Shown here: positions 25,263 through 36,818 of the stretch, piece after piece | Position numbering within the stretch: the stretch's first letter is position 1 | How the letters are laid out: each line of letters begins with the position of its first letter | DNA from: Eretmocerus hayati | Lineage: Eukaryota; Arthropoda; Insecta; Hymenoptera; Aphelinidae | Assembly: GCA_029851415.1 (NCBI GenBank) | Contig: CM056743.1 | Coordinates: 15,120,727-15,184,726, forward strand | Length of the DNA stretch: 64,000 nucleotides | Reading direction: 5' to 3' | Notes under the pieces: generated by a model | Told to the model about the DNA's origin: nothing | Seen by the model: only the letters and a program-made list of their open reading frames with translations | Databases searched by the model: none | Position numbers and translations under genes: made by a program

Positions 25263-25292
25263 ACAGGGGTGCACCCAACTTGCCCTCGTCAC

Positions 25293-25420
25293 TTAACACG
25301 TTCGCTGCGACGGGTCCCACCGGTGGGGCCCGTTCGCCCTTTTCTGTGTGCGGTGATGATGAAAATACCATTAAATGGGTCCCACCGGTGGGATCCGTTG
25401 CACACACGAAAGGAACTGCG
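25293..25420. mobile_element. piggyBac-like MITE, copy 2
   Basis: Starts TTAACACGTTCGCTGCGACG and contains two GGTCCCACCGGTGGG(A/G) palindromes and GTGTGCGGTGATGATGAAAA, all shared with the 15841 copy. The right terminal repeat is poorly kept, so the end is approximate. Confidence 0.5.
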
Positions 25421-27689
25421 ATTTTTGCGATCGGATTTTCGACTGATGCGTTGATCAATATAAATTGGCGCTAAAAACCGTTTTTACCCGTTTTTATCGA
25501 CTTGCAACCACATTTGGAGCTTTTCGCCAGTTCAAATGACTATTTCCGGCTCATTCTGACGTGACAAACAAAGTTTTGAGTGTTGAAACAGTCGTCCTGG
25601 ACGCTCTTTCGAGATAACTTCGGGGGGCATATTGGATATACTCCAATATTGGCATCCATATTTTACCAACAATCTCCGTGTTTGACACGTGAAATTGCTA
25701 GAGATCACGGCTCGAGATCGAATTTTCGCAACTCTAAAAAGCGAAATTTGACGACAAGAATTTGAATGCGCTAGCGTACGCTGGGGTTAGTTCAATCAAA
25801 AAATTTTGACATTAGTTTTATTGAATGCAATTTCCTCGATGATTTTTTAGCTGTGCAAACACAAAAAATGCAAAATTCACTTTAAAAATCCTGGAAAACG
25901 CAGAAATGATTCGGCATATTTCAATTTAACAAACGTAAAAAAAGAATTTGTGCGAAGGTCAACGAGTGCCCATTTCTGAAATCGGCATATGGGGGCAACT
26001 TGGGTACAGAGTACCAGAGGAAAGTTGGTCACATTTACCTTACTCGCACATAAAAAGAGAGATTATCACAAAATTACTACCGGTCGAGATTGAAACGAGT
26101 TCGTTATTGATAAGATTTTGTATACTTTGGCGCCCACTGATGATACGCTTCGTGTATTCCAAATAATTCAAATGACAATTATTAAGGCGGGCACATATGA
26201 ATCGTTTGCGTCATTGACCCTCTGCACAAGAATTTGCAATTTTCACCATCAGTTGGTATGACATGCCCTTGCAAATTTTCAAGTATCTTCTGATCTGCTC
26301 TGTTATATTGGACTCACTCTCATTACTTGTTCTGTAAGGTAAAAAGAAAAAATAAAAAATATATAAAAGGTCGCACATCTCCACTACCGATGCTGACAGC
26401 CAACCGGCCGGTTCCGAGACACAAAAAACAGGCTTGTAATAAAATTTAATTTCACGATCGGTCAGAGTTGCGGTACGCGTGTCTTAAAGTGATGCAGTTT
26501 TGATGATTTTGGGGGGGGGGGGGTTGATACTCGTATTATTGTTTGAAATTTTTAAAATGTACAAACAGTTGTAAGGTGTATGCAGATTTTTCATTTAGAG
26601 CTTGTCAATTGTGCGTGTATAGTATTTTAACATTACGAGGTTTGAGAAGAAGTCATTAGCAATGCAAAAGTTTCGATGTTTTGTGGTCTGGCTGTGTTTG
26701 TTCTGGGAGTTGATTTCTTACAGGTAGAATGTGCAACTGAATAACAGTAGTCGACACGATTTTTTTCCGACACAACTTTTTCAGTGGTATAAAACTCGTT
26801 GCATGCTACGGAGATACAATAACACTTGTTTCTTTCTATTCATGATCATGAGATGCTGATCAAATAAAAGATTCATGAATTTAATGAGAAAAAATGTGTT
26901 TGTCGCAAGCTAATCTTGTATCGAGGGCCTACAAAAAAATGAATGGTCATCTTGTCTCGGTGAACCAATAAACTGTCCAATAAGCGCAGTAACATAACGT
27001 TCGAACTATTAAAACTATCAAAGACATTTCACCAAAGAGTGGAAAAAAGAACTTATGGGTAGCCGAATGTAAGAAACTAAAATCCATTTCGGACGGAGCA
27101 CTTTCGGATGAACTAGAAATACTTACTGATGAAAATTATCACAACAGAATCTAGTTGAGAAAACTTATTCAGAACACCTGACTTACGCCAAAAAGGAAAT
27201 AGGGTGATGAGACCGATGATGAGACCCTTATTTTGCGACAATTCCCAAGCTCAAAGTGAGATTTAAATATTTTTTGTACATCTTGGACGAACACGATGTA
27301 CCGTATGAGTTTCTTTTACTTCTCTTCGATGTCACAGAACATGGAAATTTGAGAATTTGGAGATTCAAATTATTTTTACCTGACTAAGGACCAGAATAGT
27401 CATCGATGACGAGAGGACTGATCTGACAATGGAAGTGACACTTTTTACACCGACTCCAGATGAAAATTAGTATGTAGTTGGCCTGATGGGCGATTGTTCG
27501 AAAACAATTGACAACGGTTCTCTTATTGGTTATAGAGTACTATTTTTATGCATGCCAGTGGGTTTTGGATTCAAAAATTATCATGCGGGGGAAAAAATTT
27601 AGGTCATCTTTGAGTATTAGGTCAAATGTGACCTTTCAGTATTGTACTTTTTGCATCAAGTTCGTGAGCTTACTGCTTGTTTTCGAACA
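25421..27689. other. Intergenic, no gene recognised
   Basis: Short frames only. Contains a G13 tract at 26511-26523. No coding exon, RNA gene or named repeat recognised. Confidence 0.4.
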
Positions 27690-27850
27690 ATTAAATTTTG
27701 TCCTGAGCCGCAGGCAAGGGTCGAAATAATTGATCGGAAGCGGGGAAGCTCACATTAAAAAGCGCGAGATAAGAAATTTTGAACAATTTTTCGATATTTG
27801 GATGTCTAAAAAATCGCATAAATTCTATCTCTCGTATCGATACGGAAGTG
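27690..27850. repeat. Dispersed repeat R1, end fragment
   Basis: CCTGAGCCGCAGGCAAGGGT, CGAAATAATTGATCGGAAGC and the following AAATCGCATAAATTCTATCT-type stretch match the right-hand end of the 19375-20175 copy (GGGTCGAAATAATTGCTCGG). Confidence 0.5.
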
Positions 27851-30800
27851 ATTTTACCCACACTACCATAGAAAAAATTCCAGAATCATTTGAAATACTG
27901 CCGATGGTCTCTTTATCTTTTTTTTTTTTTTTTTTATGGCAATATTTGACGAATAACTCAAACACTGAGAAATTTCGAAGAAAAAGAAGCGTGAAAGAGC
28001 CACGATTGTAATAATAACCGAGAAGAAGAAAGTTGTAATCATTCGTGAACTTTTACTTCCCTCCGCATTTCAATGATAGAATCGAAAATCATTATCAATT
28101 ATTGGAAGAATTGCTTCATTTGAGATACTGAAACTCACTCGTGATATCTGTAAAATATATATGTATTATGATGATGACGGTGAGCTTGAATGAAAGATTG
28201 AATTGAATCACGAGTTAAGAGGCGCACGATCCAATTGACACGTTGCTCGAATGTGAAAAATAGCTTATCCGTGTAATTTCAATATCAGTTGAAGAATATT
28301 ATAATATTTCGGGTAAAGCTTGGATCAAGGTTGAATGAGATTTGGTGCAAGCTGTCGTAAGAATTTCATGTGGGCTGATCTTCTTTTTAGAATTGTCAAA
28401 AAAGATTCGATAATATACTCTTGCAAATTAATTATGCGGCTTTTTATCGAGACTTCTGATGACGGCCGAAAAAATTGCATTATTCGACATTATCAAATTT
28501 CCGAACAGAATTAACGTCTGAAGACTTATTTATGACTCAACTAGCGTCAAAGCATAGTGACAGTTAATCATAAGTTGATTGCTTGACGAATAGGTTCACA
28601 ATATATCGATAATGAGGTGAACTTATTATTTCCCAATATATTTTTGTCGACGTCTCCAGCCCTTAGGGAACCTCTTTATGGCGAGAAAAAAAGCAAAAAC
28701 TTCGAGTTCGGTCAAAAAAAAAATTCTAATACCCCCCTCCCTCCTGTGATGCCATTTTTTGTGAGTTTAGAGCTAAATTTTTTCCTTTCCTGCTCATCCA
28801 CGTTGTTGAATGCTTTTGAAAGTATTATCAAAAGCATTCATTGATTGATAGCTGATGAGTTCCCCCTCAAAATTACCCCCTGACAAAGTTAATTTGATCG
28901 ATAACAATCAGAGTTGTGACTGGTTTTGAAAAGTAAGAGTTCAAGGTATCAAATAGCACTGGCAGACAACCGCTGTTTGACCCAGAAATTTGATTCCTTC
29001 GACCTGGACTCTTTCACTTTTCAAAATCAGCCACAGCTTTGGTTGTACTGCACCAAATTAACTTCAGTAGGGGGTCATTTTAAAGAAAAATCTATCAGAT
29101 ATCGATTGAAAATACTTTCGGAAGAATTCAACAACGCGGATACGAAGTAATTATAGCCAATAACCACAGAGGAAATTTAATTTAAAAATCACTGAAAGTG
29201 AAAAGGGTTTGAAATTTTTTTGCCCGCATTTGAAGTTTTTCCCCCCAATCTTAATCATCAGGAAGCCCTTTAGGGGGTGAAGAGGGCTGTAAAAAATATT
29301 TTGAAATAACGGACCTCCTGATTATAGAACTGTGTCAAGTCAGTCTCTCGATAGTTTAACAACATGATAATGCAAAAAAAAACTTATTATTCAACACGGG
29401 CGATCACATTTATTGAAGGGTTGACATTATCTTCCCACTCTCTACATCAAATTGACGGAGAAATCGTTAACCTAGATTACAGTTTTTCCTCGGGCATCAC
29501 AAAGCCTCTTCTCTCATTATATCGGGGATTTGAAAGGGAAGCAATCGAACAAAAAAACCTCGTCGTGATGTGCAAATCGCTTACATACTATCGATCTTTC
29601 GCGTACACACGATATCGGCTATAGACAGTATGGAAATGTTCAATTCTTTGGAATCGTCTTAATAGAGTCTCAAATGTTACGAAATGTTACATATATATCG
29701 AATACATTTACAATATTGACTACGATAGTAGCAGGGGCGGTCGTCGAACGCTGACCGGCAAGAATAAATTGACGGTTCCGAGGCGCTCAGACATATATAG
29801 AGAAAATCATCATCAACCGATACTTATTTCCTTTTCCGTGTGGTATTTCTTGATCGAAAATTCAATGTCGCGCTCCAAAGGTAGGTTATATTACGAAGTC
29901 ACTTTTGAGGTTCTACACCGTGTCACATTTGCTATGCCACATCTAATTTCGAAATATTTCGGTTAAATGGTATTCTGTTGTTGTACATCATCCTCGGCCT
30001 GAGTGACCAGGTGAAAGTGCAGGTGCGGTTGGGAAGTCACTGTGTATAAATGCAGCCTCGTGGTCGACTTTTTTTTTTTTATTGCGTTATGTGCACTTCG
30101 CCCACGCTTTATCATATGAGCTCTGATGCATATTTTAGATATTGAGAAGCTTGTGACTTTGGTTGTGCTTGTCAGTCAGAGTGAGTATAAGTTCCGGTTG
30201 ATTTTCTATTAAAAGGTGTGACCCGAGTAACGAGAAAAATTATTATGTCAAACTGTTTCATTTCTGGATGGAAAATGGAATTATCCAGATATTGTTCATA
30301 TGAATATGATAAGTTGTAAATCGATCAATTTTTTTTAATTGACCCCGTTGGAATCCTTTAAATCTACTTGAAATGAAAATTCAGAGTATTTTAGTTCAAA
30401 TACCAGGTTCTACATAATTTAGTGGTTTTTTAAAGTTAGCCAAACGAGATTCACTCAAATTCCAAGCCACGTGGGAGACAAAGTGGCACGTATGATTATT
30501 ATCCTATTTTTTTTTTCAATTACCTTGTAAAAATGATCAGCCATTTTTCTAGGTCAGGCTGATGAAATATTTTACGAATTTTGAGGAAATCATATCAATT
30601 TTTGGGCAAATCACTCCGAGTGGAATATGATCATTTCATAACAAAAAACAAATGCTAGAAAGCTTCGACTGAGCTATCACGCTTCGAAGATTGTTTGACA
30701 AGTAAGTAAAGTGTTGCGGGCGCGGGGCTGACGTTTTGATTGTGGCGTTAGATCAAGCGAAGTACCAGCTATTGATAAATGCTTAATTTTTTTATATTAT

Positions 30801-31145
30801 GAAAAAAAAAATTCCCTCTTTGCAACCTTGGATTTCGTATAATAGGCAGAGCTTTGGGGAAGAAATCTAGCTTTCTGAGAGTGATCAAAATTTCATGTTT
30901 CAAAAACGGGCTACTTGATAGGATTATTATGTACCCGAGTGCCATAATCGCAGATTTTATACCACCGTTACGATTTCATACCAACGAAGTTTGCAGCATA
31001 CGAGTCCTGGAAAGCCGCGATTGTGGCACGAGGTGGTTAAAATTCTAAAACTACATTCTGAAACTAAATTTTACTCTTTCTGATGAGACGCCACAGGACT
31101 CGCTAAGAAAAATTATTTTATTTTCAATCATATTCCTTCTGACAA
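27851..31145. other. Intergenic, no gene recognised
   Basis: Frames up to 86 codons (29364-29624) have no recognisable motif or splice context. There is a 12-bp perfect hairpin at 28808-28839. Homopolymer T and A tracts are frequent. Nothing else recognised. Confidence 0.4.
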
Positions 31146-31303
31146 TAAGGCCCGAATTTATAGTCGTAATCCGGAGTCCGGATAAGCTAATCCGAGGCGC
31201 CACAATGGATGTGGCGAGTTCGCGAATCTATTAGGACTGGCGATTGTGGCGCCTCGGATCAGCTTATCCGGACTCCGGATTACGACTATAAATTCGAGCC
31301 TTA
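31146..31303. mobile_element. Short foldback element with 61-bp inverted arms
   Basis: The left arm 31146-31206 and right arm 31243-31303 are inverted copies with about two mismatches around a 36-bp centre. The outer ends read TAAGGCCCGAATTTATAG and its inverse. Arms of this length and identity would form a strong hairpin as RNA or single-stranded DNA. No coding potential. Most simply a young foldback MITE. Confidence 0.85.
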
Positions 31304-32689
31304 AATGTTTACAAAACTGTCATTGTCGGTAAAATTTTCCACCACACATGAAACTGAAGATGATATCACAGTCCTTTTGTTCTAAAAAACTGCCAAGGTA
31401 ACATCAGTACAATTCCTACGTCAAATTCTGTGAATTCTCTAATGGTTGAGTCTAGCATAAGGTTACTGACACAAAATTGCAGAGTGTCTGGTATACAGGG
31501 TTGAGCAAATTGAGACCCATAATAACGCGTATGTATATACTTACGGTCGCGCGAAAGTGATGATGTTCCCATACAAAACTCGTCACGCAAGCTGTTCACA
31601 CGACCACGTGTATGTAGAGTCAAAGTGTTGTTGCTTCAATTGATGTACATACATACATAGATACATACATACATTTATATAGTTCTTCTATACTCATAGC
31701 CCAGTACGTGACGTGCGATTAAATTTTGTCAATCGAATTCGTATTTCCAAGTATAATAAAAGTTTCATTACCCTTGGATCAAGAAATACTTGAAAATGAG
31801 CTTTATTGAGTGCATCAAATATACGATAACATGATGAAGAATAAGTGAAAGAGTGATTGACCAATTACATGTGGCGCGATCACGAAAATGAACAGGCCAC
31901 TTGGACATTTTATCTATATAGACTCTCTGATGGTGACACTGTTTTTTTTTTCTTTCGTGGAAAACCTTGACCACTCTGTAATGTATAAACTTGAACTGAT
32001 TTCATTGCGTGTATTATCTAATCATAATGGAGCTATCCGAAATCTTTACGATGTTTGTGAAAAACCACATGTATATAATATATAGATTATCGTAATTGAG
32101 CTTATTAAAGATTTGACAACACACTGATGAGGCTTTGATTTATTTAATTAATTAATCATCGCGATTCAAGATTGGGCTGTTGGAGTAAAATATTCAAAAA
32201 TCCATTCACACATTTTCTATACCTTTGGAATTCTAGAGTTTCCATTGGAGCTTAAAACAAACTTTTTAATTGGTAGAATGATAATGTGATACATTCAATG
32301 CTGTCCTCTTCATAGAAGCTAAATTTTTATCAGTCAAAGTTCATTCTCAACATTATCCTGCGTGTTAACTTATTTTTGATTTCTCAAATCCTAAATCTAC
32401 AGTTCCGTCAATTTTTATTGAGGTTCATAGCCATCAATGTTGAAAACTAACTCTCAAGGTTTCTGCTAAATTGACATTTCGGAGAGCCAATACTTTTGGC
32501 ATAGGTCCGGCTCATTCTAATCTTCTGACTTGAAAATTCGATTTTAAAAAAAATGAACAGGTAAAAATAGATGAAATGTGCAAATTCGCAAAAGCAGTCC
32601 TCGGATATGTCAATCCGCAATCCTATACTGAAAATGTGATTGTGGGAAAAAAATATCTAAGGACGCTCCAATTAATTTAGACATTCTCG
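31304..32689. other. Intergenic, no gene recognised
   Basis: A short CATA microsatellite near 31644-31676. No exon, RNA gene or named repeat recognised. Confidence 0.4.
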
Positions 32690-34250
32690 AGTTAGATATA
32701 GAACCCCATATGGGTGATTCCTCGAAAACTGTGAAATTTTGTGTTCAGAGCTGCCGTTTTCAAATGCGTGTGTGATAGATTCAATTTAAAAATCGCATTT
32801 ATGTAATCATCATCTAGAACCAACGAGAATAGTTTCAAGCGACGATATTCACTGTTTTTTCATACTTTGGACACTGCTTTAGAGCCGAATGGGGGTCTTG
32901 CTGGTCTTTTTATCAAAACCATCTTTCTAAGCTCCTGTGGCGTCCCACGTGACGTCATATATCAGTCATATATCAGTCGAATCCAAATATGCCAAATCTA
33001 GTCAGTAAGCAGGAGTGTATAAAGCAGGTCACACAAGATCAGCAGAATTGTAACAGCCTGTAACATGTGCAACACGTAACAGAGTGTTACATGTTACACA
33101 CAATCAGATCTTTTATGGAATTTTAACTCATGTGTCACACGTGTTACAGTTTTAAGTAGCACAATTTCAAAATTCTCTCAAGACGAGTCATCAAAATGAA
33201 CTTGTGTCCGCACATATAAATTCAAGAATCAAAAGTGATTCTTTGGTGAATCACTGACAAAACTCGAACAGTAAAGCTTTGAAGCTAACGTTTTGCCCAA
33301 GTGCGCGTAGAAAACACACGACAAAGCAAAATTCGGAAAAGTGCGGACACGGAGTCCGATTGATCCCGTCGAAAAATAGACCGACGACATATCCGTCTTA
33401 GCCGCTGAAGGGCCGGCTCCAAATTTTCCCCTCGAGAACTCTGCGAAAGACCAACTTAGCCGTTCTCATCTGATCCTGCTTTATAAACTCCTTCTTACTT
33501 GCTAAGAATTGGCATATTTGGATTCGACTGATACGTGACGTCGCGTGGGACGCCACATACACTCCCAATTTCAACATGTAATGGAAAATATTGCATTCTA
33601 GCGACACGACATTCGGAACCTTACATCTGTCCCTCTCGAGTTTTGTAGTCTTACCACATTTTCTCCCAGATGAGTGTGTAAGGGTTGATTTGTCACATTC
33701 TGTAACACGTGAAAACTGTCACATTTCGTGACCCCTCGAAAAAACATTGGGCTCAATCTCATTTGTCATAACGATATCCCACTTGGTTCGCTCAGCATTT
33801 TGACTCTGAGTTGACCTAGGAAGAAATCGTTATCGTATAATCAAAATAACAGTGAAAAAAAGTCTCAAAGGTACAGTTTGACCCCCGAAGTTGAAACTTT
33901 TGGCGGAATCGCCCATATATAAACGAGCTATTAATATGAAGCTATAAAAAGTTCTATAAAACGATAATTTCTTCATTTGATAAATTATTACCGAGTAATA
34001 ATGTTGAAAATCGACCCAAGCAGACCAAACGAAATACGACGTGAAAATGAATATATATGATCGTAGTATTAGTATCTCCTCGATAAGGGTAAAGACTTCA
34101 AAATTGTCGACGTCAAAAAATAAGACTAATGTCAACGAAACACGTGCGACTCGAAATAAGAAGTAATGTTAGTTACCATTGGAGCAAAATATTGTAACTC
34201 GCGTAGACAAAATATTTGATACTTACGATCCGAGCATGATACGGACAAGC
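32690..34250. repeat. Dispersed repeat R2, copy 1, interrupted
   Basis: Aligns in the same order with 43010-44270. Shared blocks include ACTGTGAAATTTTGTGTTCA/AGAGCTGCCGTTTTCAAA, then TTTCTAAGCTC, then TGTCACATTTCGTGACC, then AGCATTTTGACTCTGAGTTG, then TTTGACCCCCGAAGTTGAAA and GGAATCGCCCATAT. It is split by the TIR element at 32936-33557. No open frame survives. Family unknown. Confidence 0.55.
32936..33557. mobile_element. TIR element with about 90-bp arms, nested in R2
   Basis: The left arm 32936-33029 and right arm 33472-33557 are inverted copies sharing GTGGCGTCCCACG, GACGTCA, TCAGTCGAATCCAAATATGC and TATAAAGCAGG. The left arm has a small tandem duplication of CATATATCAGT. The centre holds no transposase-like frame, but carries a second internal inverted pair (GTGTCCGCACAT / GTGCGGACAC). 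Confidence 0.7.
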
Positions 34251-36370
34251 TCACCTTGATCTACAATCTATCGAATTGTTCTTGAACGTGTGAAACTTGT
34301 ATAGACACATAATTATTTCCTCACTACTGATATGTATCCTTCGAAATCATCGCCCTGATTCTTCAAATATATATGAGTAATTCCGTTGAAACTTTAATAC
34401 TTGAGGGCCGAAAATGTGCCAACCCCGAATCCCACTTCAGAAGGTTCTGACATATATTTTTCGACTTTTTCAAACATATAATGTATAGTTTATAACTCGC
34501 GCACGGATTTAAAAAATTCTCATTAGTACCATAAGGATAACACGGTAGCTTCGCCCGGAACTTGACATTTTGAGCTGCATACGGAAACCTGGCATTTGAC
34601 ACTAAAATTGATGCCACGGCCAAACGATTCAAGCTACAGTTTCGGGATTCTGGGATTTTCATTTGGCCATCAGATACTTTGAAAAAAAAAAACTGACTAG
34701 GGTCTCCGCAATCTCGCGGTTGAGGGTCGCACTAGTACCACACGGAACTGACCAAAAAATTTAGCAAAAGTAGATTTTTGCTAAAAGCTACTCCGCAAAG
34801 TGTGAAAATCAATTTTTTCGATACTTGAGGGCATGGAAAAGTTGTTCCTGGCGATTTACTTTGAGAATAAGTTGGTCCAGAAGAGTCTAAAATGAGGCAA
34901 ATTCACTTTTATCGAGAACAACTGAGGGAGTAAAATTTTAAGTAAAATTGCGTCGCAAAATGTAAGTACTCGTCATGCACACGAAAAGTGGTCTTTGGGC
35001 TCTCATAGCAATGGGATTTGGTACCATGATATTTGATGTGTCTACCCGCCCGACTCTCAAACGAGCCCCACCGCGACGCTTCACACTCACAAAGGTCGAA
35101 AAAATGAAAAACCGCAGCGCACGGAACTGACATTTTGACCCCTTTTTCGATGATAACTTTCTTGGGCGACCCTGGATCACCAAACTAATGATTGCGCCAA
35201 AAAGAACACCAAAAAGTACGTCGATAATGACCTGTACGAATTTTCCCCCAAGCGTAATACGGGTTCGTACAAGCAGGCCCACATTATTTCAAAGTTTCCA
35301 CGGAACTACTCATATAGTAAACCTGGTTGTGAATCTTATTTAATCCAATCGCTGACTATTACATATTGAGAAGATTGAGATTTAATTGAGAGATAACCTA
35401 CATTTTTATGAATGTATAAAATATATCATGACATAATGGAACTTGATTTATGTAGTATGAAAAATTTTATAAGAGACTAATTATTGTTCATATACAAAAG
35501 ATCTATAGTACAGTATAGTAGGTAAAGCTCGGTAAAGATTAGTCTATCGACTCTTCATTATAATATTTCTTGCTGTCATAGACAACTCTTGCTTGATCTT
35601 GAGATGTTAACGCTCTTAATGATAATCAATAATAAAATTTGCATTGATTATTATTGAAGATCCCGCCGGTAGTTTTTCTTCAGATCGACTTTGCAAGGCT
35701 GTGTGCTCTTGCTACAAGGAAAACTACATTAAAAGTCTTGAACGAAAGGAGCTATATTCCATACGATGATAGCTCATTGAATTTTTAATAATTGTCATAT
35801 TTGAAGTCAAAAAAAACTTGTATCTAATGACACAATTCGATATGACGTATTGATGATGAATTCAAAATCAAGCATCACTTCGAAAAACGAATTGATGTAA
35901 TTTTATCGTGAGTTTACTGCAGTAAGTGGGTATATGTAGTTTCTAGATTGAATTGAGGAAAAGCCATCAATAAGTCTTCTTTGCTAAAAACTTGAATTGA
36001 ATATCAAAATTATGAAACATGAGGTAATGATGCAGGTGATGTATTCGATCATACGACGAATAAGTGATAAAAATTTTTCAAGTTTTCGGGAAGGCTTTTT
36101 TTTTCAACGTAATTGAATTACAACTATGGTCGTGCTGTATCGGAAACTACGTGGTAAAATTCAATAGTTTTTAACGATCTACCAGAACAAGTCCAAAAAT
36201 TGGATAATCAAAATTTATTGTTAATTTTCTCTACTTTCATTTGAAACATCGCATTATGAAGTGGACTAGTTTTCCAGGAGGCCGGAAGTAGTACTATTCA
36301 AAATTTTCAAAGTGTTTGACCTTTTAACAATTTATTCCAAATTTTGTCAAAGGTTTCGTATAGTCTGACC
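34251..36370. other. Intergenic, no gene recognised
   Basis: Contains a 114-codon minus-strand frame (34938-35282) with a hydrophobic start. It overlaps sequence resembling the R2 repeats (TGACATTTTGACCCCTTTTTC) and is not accepted as a gene. Nothing else recognised. Confidence 0.4.
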
Positions 36371-36371
36371 C

Positions 36372-36818
36372 TACACTGTAAAAAATTTGAGGGAAAAACT
36401 GAAAATTTTGAAATTTTCTTTTGAATTTTGAAAACTTTGAAAAATTCTGAAAAACCATTGGTTGAAGTTTTTCCCTCAATCACTAGTTGGGGCCGAAAAT
36501 CAACCAGCTGATTGACTCTTGGCGGCAACCATTGTTTGACTGCCAGTCCAACCCCTGGTTGAGTTTTTTCACACAGAAAATATAAAAATAAATACGGGGC
36601 CCACGAGATTGGTCATTGGTGGTCCCCGGGTGATGCTTTTCGGTCAGAAAAACAAGTTTCATCATGGTTGGATTTGGTAAGCAACCAGTGGTTAAAATTT
36701 CAATCACCTGGTTGAATCAGACAGCCAACCAGTGGTTGGAAATTTAACCAATTGGTTGACTTACCAACCAGGTGGTTGCCGATTTTGTGAAAAGTCAACC
36801 AATTTTTTTTACAGTGTA
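36372..36818. mobile_element. CACTGTAAAAAA MITE with TA target duplication
   Basis: Starts CACTGTAAAAAATTTG at 36374 and ends TTTTTTTTACAGTG at 36816, with a TA on each side. That is a perfect Tc1/mariner-type target duplication. The interior contains many copies of a GGTTG/CAACC motif in both orientations (such as CAACCAGTGGTTG), so it can fold extensively. No coding frame. Confidence 0.8.

Noticed and set aside
25135..25474. Overlapping frames on both strands rich in GGT/PVG repeats
   Set aside because: They come from the GGTCCCACCGGTGGG palindromes of the piggyBac-like MITE.
26511..26523. G13 tract (also G11 at 46833 and C11 at 49237) as possible G-quadruplex
   Set aside because: Single homopolymer runs with no repeated G blocks around; probably simple length variation or assembly noise.
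34938..35282. 114-codon minus-strand frame with a hydrophobic N-terminal segment
   Set aside because: No recognisable domain, no splice context, and overlaps sequence resembling the R2 repeat.
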